Shown here in pieces: positions 24,166-35,530 of a stretch of DNA of 64,000 nucleotides (position 1 is its first letter; every line of letters begins with the position of its first letter). This DNA is from Enchytraeus crypticus (Eukaryota > Annelida > Clitellata > Enchytraeida > Enchytraeidae). The DNA lies in contig CAJHZI010000271.1 of assembly GCA_905160935.1 (NCBI GenBank), forward strand, positions 1,107,501-1,171,500. Reading direction: 5' to 3'. A program made the translations under genes and the position numbers. The notes under the pieces were generated by a model. That model was given only the letters and a program-made list of their open reading frames with translations, did not search any database and had not been told where the DNA came from.

Positions 24166-25634
24166 ATACTAATAATGTGAAGAGCATATGAAGAACATGT
24201 AAAGGCCACGTGAAGAACATATAAAGACAATGTAAAGGCCATGTGAAGAGCAAATGAAGAACATGCAGACGGTGCAGCGGTTTCTTTTAGCTGTAGTGTG
24301 AACTTTTCGTCACGAAGTAGCTTCTTGAACTTTTGCTCTGACTTGCAAGGAATATCTCTAAGTATAACCTTGACACAAATGCATACACATTTGCACCACG
24401 AGCCTCATGTATTTCCCAAGAGCACCGGCTGAGTTATGCCAGTCTCAAAGTTTGCTTCATCCGAGAAATTTCATTTTCGAATCTTCACTACTGGGAATCA
24501 GCAGGGAGTAGGATTATAAGTCCATTGAAAAACCTCAAGTACCCCTTAAATCTCAAATTTAAAAGAAAATCTTGCTGATTTTCTTAGCCTTTCTTTTATA
24601 TTTCTTGTAACTTTCTTCAGCTTAAGAATGAAATGCTCTGTCGAATAATAGAGTGGAATATACATGTATACTCTATAGTTCTTATCAACCTTTCCTAGGA
24701 TGAAATGTCTGCGTTATAGGCCTGTATGCAAAGTGGAAGAACTCTATTATATAAGTTTAATGAGCAGATTTTATACCTATGTCGATGGTTTATTTTACAA
24801 ATATCAATATTTTATATTACAATTATAAAAGGAATCTGAATCTATTATATGCTTATTTCTGTATCACAGCAGTATATACTATATATATATAATCACTATT
24901 TCACCAAATAATGCAGTAAACTCAACAGGACAAAAATAAAAATGTACCGTGCACCTATAGATAAAATATAACGGAATATAGAGTCATAAACAAACATAAT
25001 TAAACACAATTTAAATCGCATTAAAGTGTTGATTGTTTATTTGGTAATTTATCCATTATGTTTTTTTGAACTTTCTAAATATACCCAAATCTTAAAAAAC
25101 GAGTCTGTGCTGGTGAATAGTGCTTGATAGCTTACACTGAGCTAGCTTACACTTAAAAATAATCCTTCAACATTATACTGCAGACTGGTCTGGGATAACA
25201 AGCTATATCTCATTCTAAGACTCATTCATTAACTCCTCAATATCCTCTTGAAGATTATTTCTTATTGATGCTGCAAAATTAATTAAATAGGTTTCTTTTA
25301 AAATTCGGATCATTTATTCAATACAATTTGTTTGAATGAGATGATGGATGCTTGTTTCAACTAACATCTGCAAGTTACAGACTTCATGGAATTAAACCCC
25401 GCCCAGCAGTTCACAGTGCTAACACCTCAATACCAGTGGGATTATTTACCAGCAGTAACTGCAAAATGAATCTATAATTAAACGCTTTATTTGCACTGAA
25501 CTTAGCTCTACTTTAGTTGATATGGCAATTATTCCCGTCCGTATCGAATTGTCCATCGGCATTTCTAGTAATGTCCCGATCCAATTCCAATTTAACAAGA
25601 ATGGCAACTGTTGCGAATTGTTGCATAGTTTATC

Positions 25635-25639
<5 letters not shown>

Positions 25640-25725
<86 letters not shown>
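25640..25725. repeat. (TA)n microsatellite
   Basis: About 85 bp of perfect TA. Confidence 0.98.
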
Positions 25726-25727
<2 letters not shown>

Positions 25728-26726
25728 TAAGTTGAATTACAGTAATTGAAGTTATACAGCAATTCCGTAGTAGCAAAACTTTCAATGAATCCATTTCTAT
25801 TTTATTCATCGACATTTTCAAATATCTATAAAAAATATGCAAAAAGAAAGAAATAACCGAAGATTACTATATATATAGACCTAAACTATGCGGAAATGCT
25901 TTTCCTTGAGTCATAATTAGTAGAATAACTTGCCGAATTGCCATATCCTCCATTATTGATGGTGCTAAAATTGAAGCGGATAGGTTAACGGGACCCATGG
26001 GTAATGCTTTATTAATTAAATACATCACTGGCTCAGCAAGATCTGTGCGAACCAATGTTGTATTTGCGACCTTTGTGCACTGCGTATTGTTCCACTTCCA
26101 ATACACTAGCAGAGCGAAAAAGTTCAATCATACTGATGCTACGAATACCATTAACATTTATAAAAAGTATAAATGTAACATATAATTATGTATATACATA
26201 ATTAATCATATATAATGTACATTTTATATTTATTATAGAAAATATAATTACGATATATAATAGTATAAATATAATCATAAAAGATTATTATTATATATCA
26301 TATTTTTCAGTATGATTATACCATAGAGACGAATTGGAATAGATTGCGCAAACTAAAACGTCAAATTCAAACAGTGTGAAGAGAATGCCTATAACAACGG
26401 AAAATACATGACTCTAGCCTACCTGACGCTCTTACATACTGGACTAATTGGACATTCCTAATTTATTTAGATAAATATATTTAGAATTATTTAGAACTAA
26501 TCTTATTAGATTATTGTAAAAGTTCTTAGGAGCTTCGTAAAGCAATGCAAATCACAATGGCAAAGTTATTTCCAGATGTTAGCGGTGCCGACTTTGCCAT
26601 AAGACTTAATATTATCACTTGTGTCATGATACTATCAGCTGGTCGAAGCACGTATTGCCCACTTGTAAGCGTGACTAAATATATTCCTAGGACAGTCGCT
26701 TAGCTAGCAATAATAATAGTAATAAC

Positions 26727-26850
26727 TTTTCTAGTGCCACTGTCGTCCATGACAATAGTGATCATTATTGAGACAAATCCAAGCCGGTGAGGAAGGAGAT
26801 GGTCCAAAATGGTACAAATTCCAAAATCCAAAAAGCCAAATAAAGATAAA
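26727..26850 (-). repeat. Family C repeat
   Basis: GTGCCACTGTCGTCCATGAC, GAGACAAATCCAAGCCGGTG and GGTCCAAAATGGTACAAATT are family C in reverse. Confidence 0.75.
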
Positions 26851-28040
26851 GAGGTAGATGTACTATGCATTGTACACAGAACATCATTTTCCAGCAGATC
26901 ATTCTAATATTTACAGTCCTATAACACACAACGCTCCAGTTGGACTTAACGGACGCAGGTTGTATCTGATAGTACGGCGGCAACTCTACTCCCAGTTGGG
27001 GTGTCCTGGGTAATTTGTAACGGCTTGGTAAAAACCGGGATTAATTATTCACAAATCCATTGATTCTGAATTCCATTTCTGTATCCGGCCCGTAATGTAG
27101 CCGGACAGCGAATGTTGACCGCGGTGAAAGAGTTACGTGGAAGAGAGTGGACGCCTTCGTCTCTAGATTAATTCCGAACTTAGCTTCCGATTCGATATTT
27201 GAAAGTTACATTGGAGATGGGTGAGTTTTGAAGATATCAGGTAACTTCTACATTGGATTCAAAGTTGAACGTTTCAGGATAAGGCCAGCATCGTAATTTA
27301 AATATAACTTATTTGATAAAATAATCGTATGTAGCTATCCCAATCTCAAATTTCCTTACCATTTCATGCTTTCTTGTCGGTATATTTTTTAATTTCTAGA
27401 TTTTATTTTGCAGATATAAATATATATATAGATAAATATATGTTAGCTAGAATATAACCAGTTGGTATTCCAAAGATAATGCATTGGGCTTAGCTTGCAG
27501 ACTAGATATTTTAAAAACGAAATTCATTTACTATATAGACAATGTGTAATGTTAACTATTATTCGGCATTATTTAATTTCGTAATGGATACTTGTATTTA
27601 ATCCTCTTACTTCTGAATGGAAATAAATCAGCTATCCTTCCTTATTGTGCAAACTAATGGAGTTGTAAAATAACTGACTGATAGTAAAAGCTGCTGACAA
27701 GTTCTTAAAAGGACAAAAAATTATGTCACAAAATATTTGGACAGAATACAGAAACTTATACTTGTACTTAACCATATTAAATTACTTGTTACTTATGGAG
27801 CAGGCTGAAAATATATTAACTCCAATTCCATTCTACCTGAATTCTTATATACTTATATAATAATTGTATTATACTTATACTTACCTCATTTCAATACATT
27901 AGAGAGCGATTATACATAACAGATATCATGAATGAGCAATTATTTTGATGTGTATTTTACCTTTAATAGTGAGTTTAAACAGAGGATTGAATTTTTTGGA
28001 TGTAATAGACACAACGGTCACCGTCAGATCAAACATTAAA

Positions 28041-28074
28041 CCCAGAGAAACAGAGAGAGAGAGAGAGACAGAGA

Positions 28075-28114
<40 letters not shown>

Positions 28115-28292
28115 ATAAGAAAAAGGTAGACATAAAGCGAAAGAGAGAGAAAGAGAGGGGATGAGAGAGAGAAAAAGAGAGAAAGAGAGAGAGAAAGAAA
28201 AATATAGAGAAAGAGAGAGAGAGAAAGGTAGACATAGAGAGATGAGAGAATGAGAAAGGGAGAGAGAGAGTGAGAGAGGGAGAGAGAGAGAA
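28041..28292. repeat. Purine (GA)n tract immediately upstream of exon 1
   Basis: About 250 bp almost only of A and G (GAGAGAGA, GAAAGAGAGA), ending some 90 bp before the exon 1 acceptor. The minus-strand Leu-Ser open frames here are artefacts. Confidence 0.97.
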
Positions 28293-28384
28293 AACAATAC
28301 AACCCACTCCATCCTGCATGATTTTGTTCTACATATGTCTTATCTTATAAAATGTCTTATATTTAGCCTTACGCTGTGTTTTAG

Positions 28385-28535
28385 ACATATCGTCCAGTCT
28401 GTGTGAGTTCCCCAGGGAATGGCAGGGCAGGTGGATAGAGGGGGGTTCATCGGTCGTAGAGATATCAGAGCATGAGTTCAGCAACAAGGGCGTCTGCTAC
28501 GACCAGCTCAGAGACTATTTCCTCGTGGAGAACAG
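28385..28535 (+). CDS. Exon 1 of the DUF7044-type gene (N-terminal half of DUF7044)
   Basis: The acceptor TTTTAG ends at 28384 and the donor GTAACA starts at 28536. Two bases carry over from the previous exon, 49 codons follow, and AG carries over to the next. The peptide contains CEFPREWQGRW near its start and FSNKGVCYDQLRDYF in its second half, ending FLVEN. In the family as I know it, DUF7044 opens with C-x-FP-x-x-W-x-G-x-W and continues with S-x-KG-x-C and a YxL/FL-x-x-N stretch, so the match is clear. The exon sits between a 250 bp purine tract just upstream and a 1 kb minisatellite starting about 50 bp downstream, and is the only G+C-rich stretch nearby. I did not find the preceding exon, expected to end in phase 1 and to carry the signal peptide. 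Confidence 0.85.
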
Positions 28536-28587
28536 GTAACAAGGCTCTAGCGTTATGAGATCTTCTACTCTATGTACTGATTGATTA

Positions 28588-29590
28588 AGTGATGAGCAAA
28601 GTTATGTGATGATTAGGTGATGAAATTATTGTGATGCAATGATTAAGTGATGATTGATGTTATGATTAAGTCATGCAATGATTAAGTGATGCAATGACTA
28701 AGTGATGCAATGATTAAGTAAACGGTGTAATAATTAAGTGATGAGATGATTAAGGGATGCAATGATAAAGTGATACAATGATTAAGTGATGCAATGATTA
28801 AATGGTGCAATGATTAAGTGATGCAACGATTATGTGATGCAATGATTAAGTGATGCAATGATTAATTGATGCAATGATAAAGTGATGCAATGATTAAGTG
28901 ATGCAAAGATTAAGCGATGCAAGGATTAAGCAATGCAAATGATTAAGTGATGCAATGATTAAGTGATGCAATGATTCAGTGATGCAATGATTAAGTGTTG
29001 CAATGATTAGATGTTGCAATGATTAAGTGCTGCAATGATTAAATGATGCAATGATTAAATGATGCAATGATTAAATGATGCAATGATTCAGTGATGCAAT
29101 GATTAAGTGATGCAATGATTACGTGATGAAATGATTAAGTGATGCATTTATTAAATGATGCAATGATTAGGTGATGCGATTATTAAATAATGCAATGATT
29201 AAGTGATGCAATGATTCAGTGATGCAATTATTAAATGATGCAATGGTTAAGTGATGCAATGATTAAATGATGCAATGGTTAAGTGATGCAATGATTAAAT
29301 GATGCAATGATTAAGTGATGCAATTATTAATTGATGCAATGATTAAGTGATGCAACGATTAAGTGATGCAATGATTAAGCGATGCAACGATTAAATGATG
29401 CAATTATTAATTGATGCAATGATTAAGTGATGCAATTATTAATTGATGCAATGATTAAGTGATGCAACGATTAAGTGATGCAATGATTAAGCGATGCAAC
29501 GATTAAATGATGCAATTATTAATTGATGCAAATGATTAAGTGATGCAATGATTAAGTGGTGCAATGATTAAGTGATGCAAATGATTAACT
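28588..29590. repeat. 1 kb minisatellite, 16 bp unit (ATGATTAAGTGATGCA)n
   Basis: About 60 units of ATGATTAAGTGATGCA with point changes (AAATGATGCA, CAGTGATGCA, TTATTAAATGATGC). Blocks near 29330-29420 and 29400-29530 repeat as higher-order groups (AATTATTAATTGATGC then CAACGATTAAGTGATG). The array starts about 50 bp after exon 1. Confidence 0.97.
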
Positions 29591-29825
29591 TGTACTGATT
29601 CAAATAGTATACGTCTGTTTCATAACTTCATGCGAAGTTATCTGACGTTAAGTTATAAAATTAATTATTTTTAAAATCACACGCAGCTTCGTTATCATCA
29701 TTATCATCACACACAGCGGTTTTTTGAAACGTCATTTTCATGTTGGATTTGTTTTTTGTCTACAGCAGTTTTTTTTAATCAAATGATTTGAGTGAAACGA
29801 TTTATAGTAAAATATGATGGGGAAC

Positions 29826-29892
29826 GTTTCTAACATAATCCTTGTATGAGTAACGAAATTAAACCTTTATTATTATTATTATTATTATTATC
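29826..29892 (+). mobile_element. CR1/L2-like LINE tail fragment with (TTA)n
   Basis: ATCCTTGTATGAGTAACGAA then ATTAAACC followed by (TTA)n fits the LINE 3' end in sense orientation. Confidence 0.5.
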
Positions 29893-30220
29893 CGTATTGT
29901 GTCTGAGATACTGATGAATAGACCAATAGTTAGCTGCTCGTGTCGTAATCAGACTGCAAGAACGTATTAGTTGCGTATGCGGACTTTCAAGTACCGCTGG
30001 TAAAATAAGGGGTGGTTATTGAAAGTCATAGATATAACTTGCAATAGGAAGAGGACTTCAAAGCTCCAACAGTAAAGAAAGATTAAGAATATTGAGAGTA
30101 TCATAAATATTGTAGAGATGATTGATTAATAGGTTATGTCTTCGTTTGTATCATTTCAGCCTTTGCTTTCATATTAGTTTCATACAGTTCAAGACCTATC
30201 TTTTCCATCTCTCTTTTCCA

Positions 30221-30271
30221 TCCAGTGTCAATGAGTTACCACCGTGCTGGTGGTAACTCATTGACACTGGA
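30221..30271. repeat. Perfect inverted repeat, 23 bp arms, 5 bp loop
   Basis: TCCAGTGTCAATGAGTTACC then ACC at 30221-30243 is the exact reverse complement of 30249-30271; the loop is GTGCT. Confidence 0.97.
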
Positions 30272-30314
30272 CGTAAACCTCCTTTCTTTAATTCCCTTTA
30301 TCTTTGGACAAGTT

Positions 30315-30440
30315 TTCAGGAGTTTGGTATTTGCACCGATTTAGATCTTCCTTCTGCTCATCGGCTTAGATTTGTCTCAAGAGTGCTTCACATTGGCATG
30401 GATGACAGCAGCACTCTGATAGTTGTTATGTTATGTTATG
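30315..30440 (+). repeat. Family C repeat
   Basis: GTTTGGTATTTGCACCGATT, TCTTCCTTCTGCTCATCGGC, TTGTCTCAAGAGTGCTTCAC and GATGACAGCAGCACTCTGAT match 52500-52622. Confidence 0.75.
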
Positions 30441-31261
30441 TCGACAGTAAACTTTGTCTATCTCTATCAATACTTAGCCGTTACGGTAGAGTTAACAATT
30501 AACCCGCCGTGTTGTCTTGGGCCACGACTGCTCTACTGTCGTGTAAATATCATGATTGATGGGTCAGGGGTTAGGAAACTCTGCTACAAGATGAACCTGT
30601 TACCATAAGGATGTAGAGGCCACGTTGCATAGAGTAAGCTACTAGCGAATATGTAAGAATAAAACTACAGTTTATTGGCATATTGACAGCTGAAATATGC
30701 TACTGAATTAAAATTTTACTGTAATTTATTATTGTCTCCTAACGTGGTAGAAATAGTGCTGTGATTTAAAGTGTGTATGATAAATTTGCGTATAAAGTTT
30801 CTCCAATTAAGTCATAGATATTCTCTGTGCTGACAACTTCTGGTTGCATGCACTAGCTATGACGGTATGACGGTATGACGGTTGGCCCCATGTGACTGGG
30901 ATCATCATTATCACAGCCTCAATTTGTTTAGAATGTACTACCATTACCTTTTCTTTCAGGAATGATTATGAGAGAAATTGAATAATTGAGTTAACTTAAA
31001 TTATATACAAAATTTTCAACGATATTATTATTTATATACTTAATTATTCAGCTTCAGTTTTATATTAATTATTTACATAAATAAATTTTGAATACTAATG
31101 ACTTAAAAATTACGTAATTCGAACAGTGAAATATAAAATCAATAGGATTTTAGTTAATATGCCATGACTTCACGATATCATTGCATGACAGATCAAGTAT
31201 AAGGTTAACCAGTAATGTTCGTGACACAGAAGTTAAGTTTTATAACTTGTATGCGTAACAG

Positions 31262-31330
31262 CAACAATTGAAATGCTACTGTCGTCCAAGACAACCTCGA
31301 GCACAATTGAGATAAAGTTAGATAACTGGT
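31262..31330 (-). repeat. Family C fragment
   Basis: AACAATTGAAATGCTACTGT and CGTCCAAGACAACCTCGAGC match the 3' end of family C in reverse. Confidence 0.6.
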
Positions 31331-32388
31331 AAGCATATATCTATTGAGTCGAAAGACAAATAAAAAGTAGATTCAATCAACTGTTTATATATTTTACTGA
31401 GCATAAACCAATCAAAGGAATTTCTCCAGTGTTCAGAACAGTCATATTACAACTAAGGTTTCTAATTTACTTGACATCCAAAGTTAAATTTTAAATTTTG
31501 AATAAATCTAAATGTAGCAGTGTTCCTGTTGAAGTTAGAATGAGTCATGCTGGAAATTATGGCAATCTTCAGAATAAATCAGTTCTTAGTTTGTATTAGT
31601 GGATACACAACTCAGCACATAAAGCTGCACATTACCTGATTATGTTGGATGGCAGTACTCTTAGTTCAGCGTTACAAATCTGCTTGGCTTTTGAAATCGA
31701 GCAGATTTGCAAAAAATTCAACTACAGTGGGTAAGTGTCCATAATATACGCTCATCCGCACAGTCGTTCATGATTAATTTTGCAAGAGCCACGGGCTCCT
31801 GCATCCGTCATAGAAAGTCTTTTCAAGGCTATCCGAATTAAGGGCACGTCCGTCATAGAATTTGAATCAATTCAACTGTTGTTTGAAAGATTTCATGCGC
31901 ACTATTTGAAAGAATCTCGCTCTAGTTTTGTGAAAAAATACGCAGATTTAAGGTATAAATATTTAGGCACAGTTCAAGTTCAAGCATTATAATGAATGAC
32001 ATCCGTTCAAAGTGTGTATTCATCTTAAAGATTCTATTAAACTCCTAATATTCCGTAGATTTTGACAATTTTATCATCTAGTGAGGGGTTTTAATGCCTT
32101 CTTCAATTAGGCCTACTGCTTATTAGTCGCCTTTTAGTATACGTACAGTAAGCCGTTGGTCTCATTTGTATTACCCAGGTTAAGACAAGAAAAAATATCT
32201 GAGAGGCTGACATTAAATTTTGTTTCCAAAGTAAGATGAAATTCTCCATTTTCTTAGTATTTTCAGTTATCTTGTGTATTTAAATTTATGTAGTTTCGGA
32301 TTAATTGAGACTGCAGACAGGTCGTAAAACCTGATCCTTGTGACATATGGCATATATGACATGTGGCATATGCATGCATTGTGATATA

Positions 32389-32667
32389 TTATCGTAAGAG
32401 TCTTGGTCTTAAGAGGTGTCTAACGCAGACAAAGTAGTTGGAGGATTTGTAAATACGTGAAATTGATTGTGGAATCTTAAAAGACAATTGACTTAGGTCA
32501 ATTCTCAGGTCAGATATCTGATAAGCCGGTTGTGGACTTTTACCACTGGACTTTTGTATCTTATTAAATACTTCAGTGCTAATGCTATTGCATAGATCGG
32601 TGATATATAAATTGATTAACGCCCATTTTACTTCGATTTCATGTGTTTCCTTTGTGCTGTTGCACAT
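32389..32667 (-). other. Unrecognised 92-codon open frame downstream of the CCAAT doublet
   Basis: ATG at 32665-32667, stop at 32389-32391. The peptide has average complexity, with E-V-K-W-A-L-I-N-L-Y near the start and a serine-rich centre. It has no signal peptide, no membrane span and no motif I know. A donor-like site inside it is not obvious. It is listed because it combines length with a plausible upstream element; it may well be a chance frame. Confidence 0.15.
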
Positions 32668-32714
32668 GGAGTGAAATAAACAAAATTCTGATTTACTTTG
32701 TTTACGAAATAAGC

Positions 32715-32775
32715 TGATTGGTCGATCAGCCTAAAGGACAGCGCTGTGATTGGCTGACCGACATAATTTTGGCGG
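32715..32775. promoter_or_regulatory. Possible CCAAT-box doublet with E2F-like site
   Basis: Two ATTGG pentamers (CCAAT on the minus strand) at 32717-32721 and 32749-32753 are 32 bp apart, and TTTTGGCGG follows at 32768-32775. NF-Y boxes spaced about three helical turns and an E2F-like GGCGG are known from cell-cycle promoters. On the minus strand an open frame of 92 codons (32389-32667) starts 50 bp downstream; its peptide is not recognised. The arrangement may be chance in 64 kb of A+T-rich DNA. Confidence 0.25.
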
Positions 32776-33384
32776 CTGATCTTGTAGTTTAAAATCACGC
32801 AACATTTCTTAGTGAATACCAAAAAATTCAGAACAATAGTTTACCAACAATAGAGGCTTAAACTATCAACTGATCAAGGAAAAGTTAGTAAATGCCAGTA
32901 GTATGTGAGGTTTCCTTACTGTTCATTAGAATAACCTGATAACTCGGAAGCATTGTTATTTAAATGTCATTAAAATATAACGATGTATTGACGCTGACGT
33001 TTATCTGATGTTTCAGAATAGCAACCAAAGTTCTCTATACTTGTAATTAGCAAAAGCAAAGACAGTACTTAACGGAAATGGGAAACAAACGAGTACGAAA
33101 TTCAAAAGGAGTACAAAAACTAAAGCTTCAGAAAGAAAGAGAAGATTTCGTGACATAGAATATAATAATAGCTCTTTTATCAAATTTTATATTTGAAATC
33201 TCGGTCATACACTTCTATGCTGAATCTAAGAAAACATTATTTTAATAATTAAAAGAATTTATTATTAATTGAATTTTCTAATAGATGAAAACGCTGATTG
33301 GGCTGGGATTGAATTGGACTTCTCCTCAGCACATTTCTTATGCAGATTGGTCTGGGTGAACTGCTCTGATTAGTGATGTATGCT

Positions 33385-33430
33385 ATGGGGACGTCAATGA
33401 CATCATCCCTGTATGAGGAATCGGACGATA
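33385..33430 (+). mobile_element. CR1/L2-like LINE tail fragment
   Basis: GGGGACGTCAATGACATCAT, then CCCTGTATGAGGAATCGGAC, is the sense 3' end of the LINE. It is followed by a short repeat of CGGACGATATCTTTATTATA. Confidence 0.7.
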
Positions 33431-33849
33431 TATTTATTATACGGACGATATCTTTATTATACGGACAATATCTTTTTAAAACGGACGATACCTTTATTAT
33501 TATTATTTATTATTATTGAGTGGCAGAAAATTCTGGGAAGAAGTTTAGGATATAAATTGTAGTGAGCTGTTGAAGAGATTTGAGAGATGTGCCGAGGTTC
33601 CGGGGTTGAACGTACGGGTCCTGTGTATCGATCCCTGCATAAACTCCGCATCGATCAGTTGAAGAAATCAATCGAAGTGAGATAAATGACAACAACTTGT
33701 GGATCGATTACTAAGAGGAATCCTCTGCCTCAAGAATGCTAGAGTTTCGACACAAGGGAGTTACCCAGTTTTTGCACAAATCTAATCCGAATTGTAAATT
33801 TAATAAGGCACATGTAAAATCGTTTTGCAATTTTTGATCTACATATAAA

Positions 33850-33881
33850 TGTATCATCATCTTCGATGTGATGATGATACA
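33850..33881. repeat. Inverted repeat, 12 bp arms
   Basis: TGTATCATCATC and GATGATGATACA around an 8 bp loop. Confidence 0.9.
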
Positions 33882-35239
33882 TGTAGAACGTTTGCGTTCC
33901 AGAGAGAACACAGATCGGCAGCGTTCCTCCATTGACTTCAGTCGTTTGCTAGTGTCATAGCCTCTTTTAATGGGATCTTCTTTTCTTTTAGATCATTATT
34001 GGTTGCGCAGTGTCAAGTCATTCTAAGTTCTTTTTTTGAATTCCCGTTACTCGGTTTCCAAATTAATGCGATATTTGCATATAATCTTCAGACATTCTCA
34101 TTAGGTGTACGAGATCTAACAATCTTCTCTCGGATAATAATTCATCTAGTCTACCTTGTCTGAAAATTTACAGTGATCTTTTGTTTCTGATGTGATCGCT
34201 AAATTGAATATTTAAGATTATTCTAAGATTTATTTAAGATTTTGATTTGATTTTGGGATTGATTTTTATTATTAAGATTTAAAATTTTGAAAAAGTATAA
34301 TTAGTGTTCTATTTTATTCATACTCTCTCAGGTCTCACATGCAAATATTACGATGGGCTACATAACGATATCTGTATTAATGTTCATTTTTAGTCCCTTA
34401 TCGATTTATTACTCATCCAATCTGTCCCACTAAAGGTTTATCAATTGTGATGGGATTAAATGTTTGATCAAAGGAGTGCTCTTATTGCGGGTGAAAGTAC
34501 AGTACATGTAGACTGTTAACAGGATTGTGTACTTTGAACCTTTGCAGAACCTGTGAGAGGTATAGTCTAGACTCTAAGCTATCTAGTAGAGAATCAAAAC
34601 AAAACAAACTATATTGTCTATTAAATGAAGCCCACTGTGTAATAAACTCTCATTTCATTATATAGAATCTATTTTTTACTTATGTAATTAACATTTATAT
34701 GGCAAGTAACTAGTAAGGTTCTTTGAAAAAAATGTATAAAAGAAGTTAACTAGTGTATAAATTGTACATCAATTATACGAAATCTTCATATCTTTGCTAA
34801 TACATTACCTTGTCACACGTCGGAAATATAATTATATCACGCAACACCAATTGCACTGATATAACATTTATGTCCAATTAATCGCAAATGAGTGGGGCAC
34901 TTAATAACTACATGACATTGTAATGCCTGAACAATTGTAAAAATTGGTACAATTTAAAAAATAACGAAGCCTTGAAAATTACTAATGTTATAACAGTTAT
35001 TGATGGTTTAACGCGAAAGTTTAGAGAAGATGGTATTAGAAATTTGTAATACAGAAATAAAATATAGATTACGCTGCTAAAAAGATAGAACTAGTTCTTT
35101 GGTATGAAAGAATGGTTTAAAAATACTAAGAAAATATTTCAACAAAATAATAGAAATTAAAATATCAATGTCTATAGCGCAAACCACCTTCTGAACGCAC
35201 ATGAAATCTTATGTTAAATAAAGAGGTTATTCGGAAACA

Positions 35240-35530
35240 GGAAGGATTGTGAATGTTACCAAGCAGATGACTGGGTCAGATCACAAATCACAAATCACAG
35301 ATCACAAATTAGATCACAAAGATCAGATTACAAATGAAGAAGTACTTTACAGAATTGCCACAAATATACAACTGATAAAGGTTAATATGATGAGGAAGAG
35401 AAAAAAGAATCGGTTATGTTCTGGGAGAAATGGTTTAAGAATAGACGTCATAGAATGATTATAAAAGAAGATTTGAGAAGATGGCCGGGACGAGACTGAG
35501 ATTTAAATATTTAAAGGAATTTGATAGCTC
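35240..35530 (+). mobile_element. Highly degenerate RTE-like C-terminal fragment
   Basis: ATTACAAATGAAGAAGTACT, then CAACTGATAAAGGTTAATAT, GTCATAGAATGATT and GAAGATGGCCGGGACGAGAC follow the order of the RTE-like C-terminus (T-N-E-E-V-L, Q-L-I-x-V, R-K-R-K-K, G-R-G-R-P). A CACAAATCA mini-repeat was added within it. Confidence 0.6.

Larger units (their letters stand above)
123..28384. other. Region upstream of the first recognised exon: no gene I can name
   Basis: Apart from the repeats, LINE remnants and three unclassified open frames listed separately, I see no coding stretch here. Most open frames are chance products of A+T-rich or repetitive DNA. The missing first exon(s) of the five-exon gene may lie here or beyond the window. 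Larger stretches in which I recognise nothing at all are 123-889, 1320-1776, 3340-3699, 5501-6091, 8116-8520, 8651-9271, 11646-13023, 13223-15142, 15989-17722, 18156-18605, 18740-19261, 19510-20937, 21136-22002, 22401-23869, 24176-25639, 25726-26726 and 26851-28040. Confidence 0.6.

Noticed and set aside
27926-28319. Three overlapping minus-strand frames rich in Leu-Ser-Leu-Ser
   Set aside because: Translation of the (GA)n tract; low complexity in all frames.
28588-29590. CRISPR-like array considered because of the regular short repeats
   Set aside because: Units are contiguous without spacers, in a spliced eukaryotic gene; it is a minisatellite.
31620-31992. Two coding-like stretches, the first ending at a good donor GTAAGTG near 31733, the second at 31780-31992
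   Set aside because: Peptides of normal complexity but no family recognised, weak acceptors, and no phase fit with exons 1 or 2. They may be an unrelated decayed gene; not strong enough to annotate.
33711-33932. 73-codon minus-strand frame
   Set aside because: It overlaps an inverted repeat and shows no motif; no supporting splice or promoter signal.
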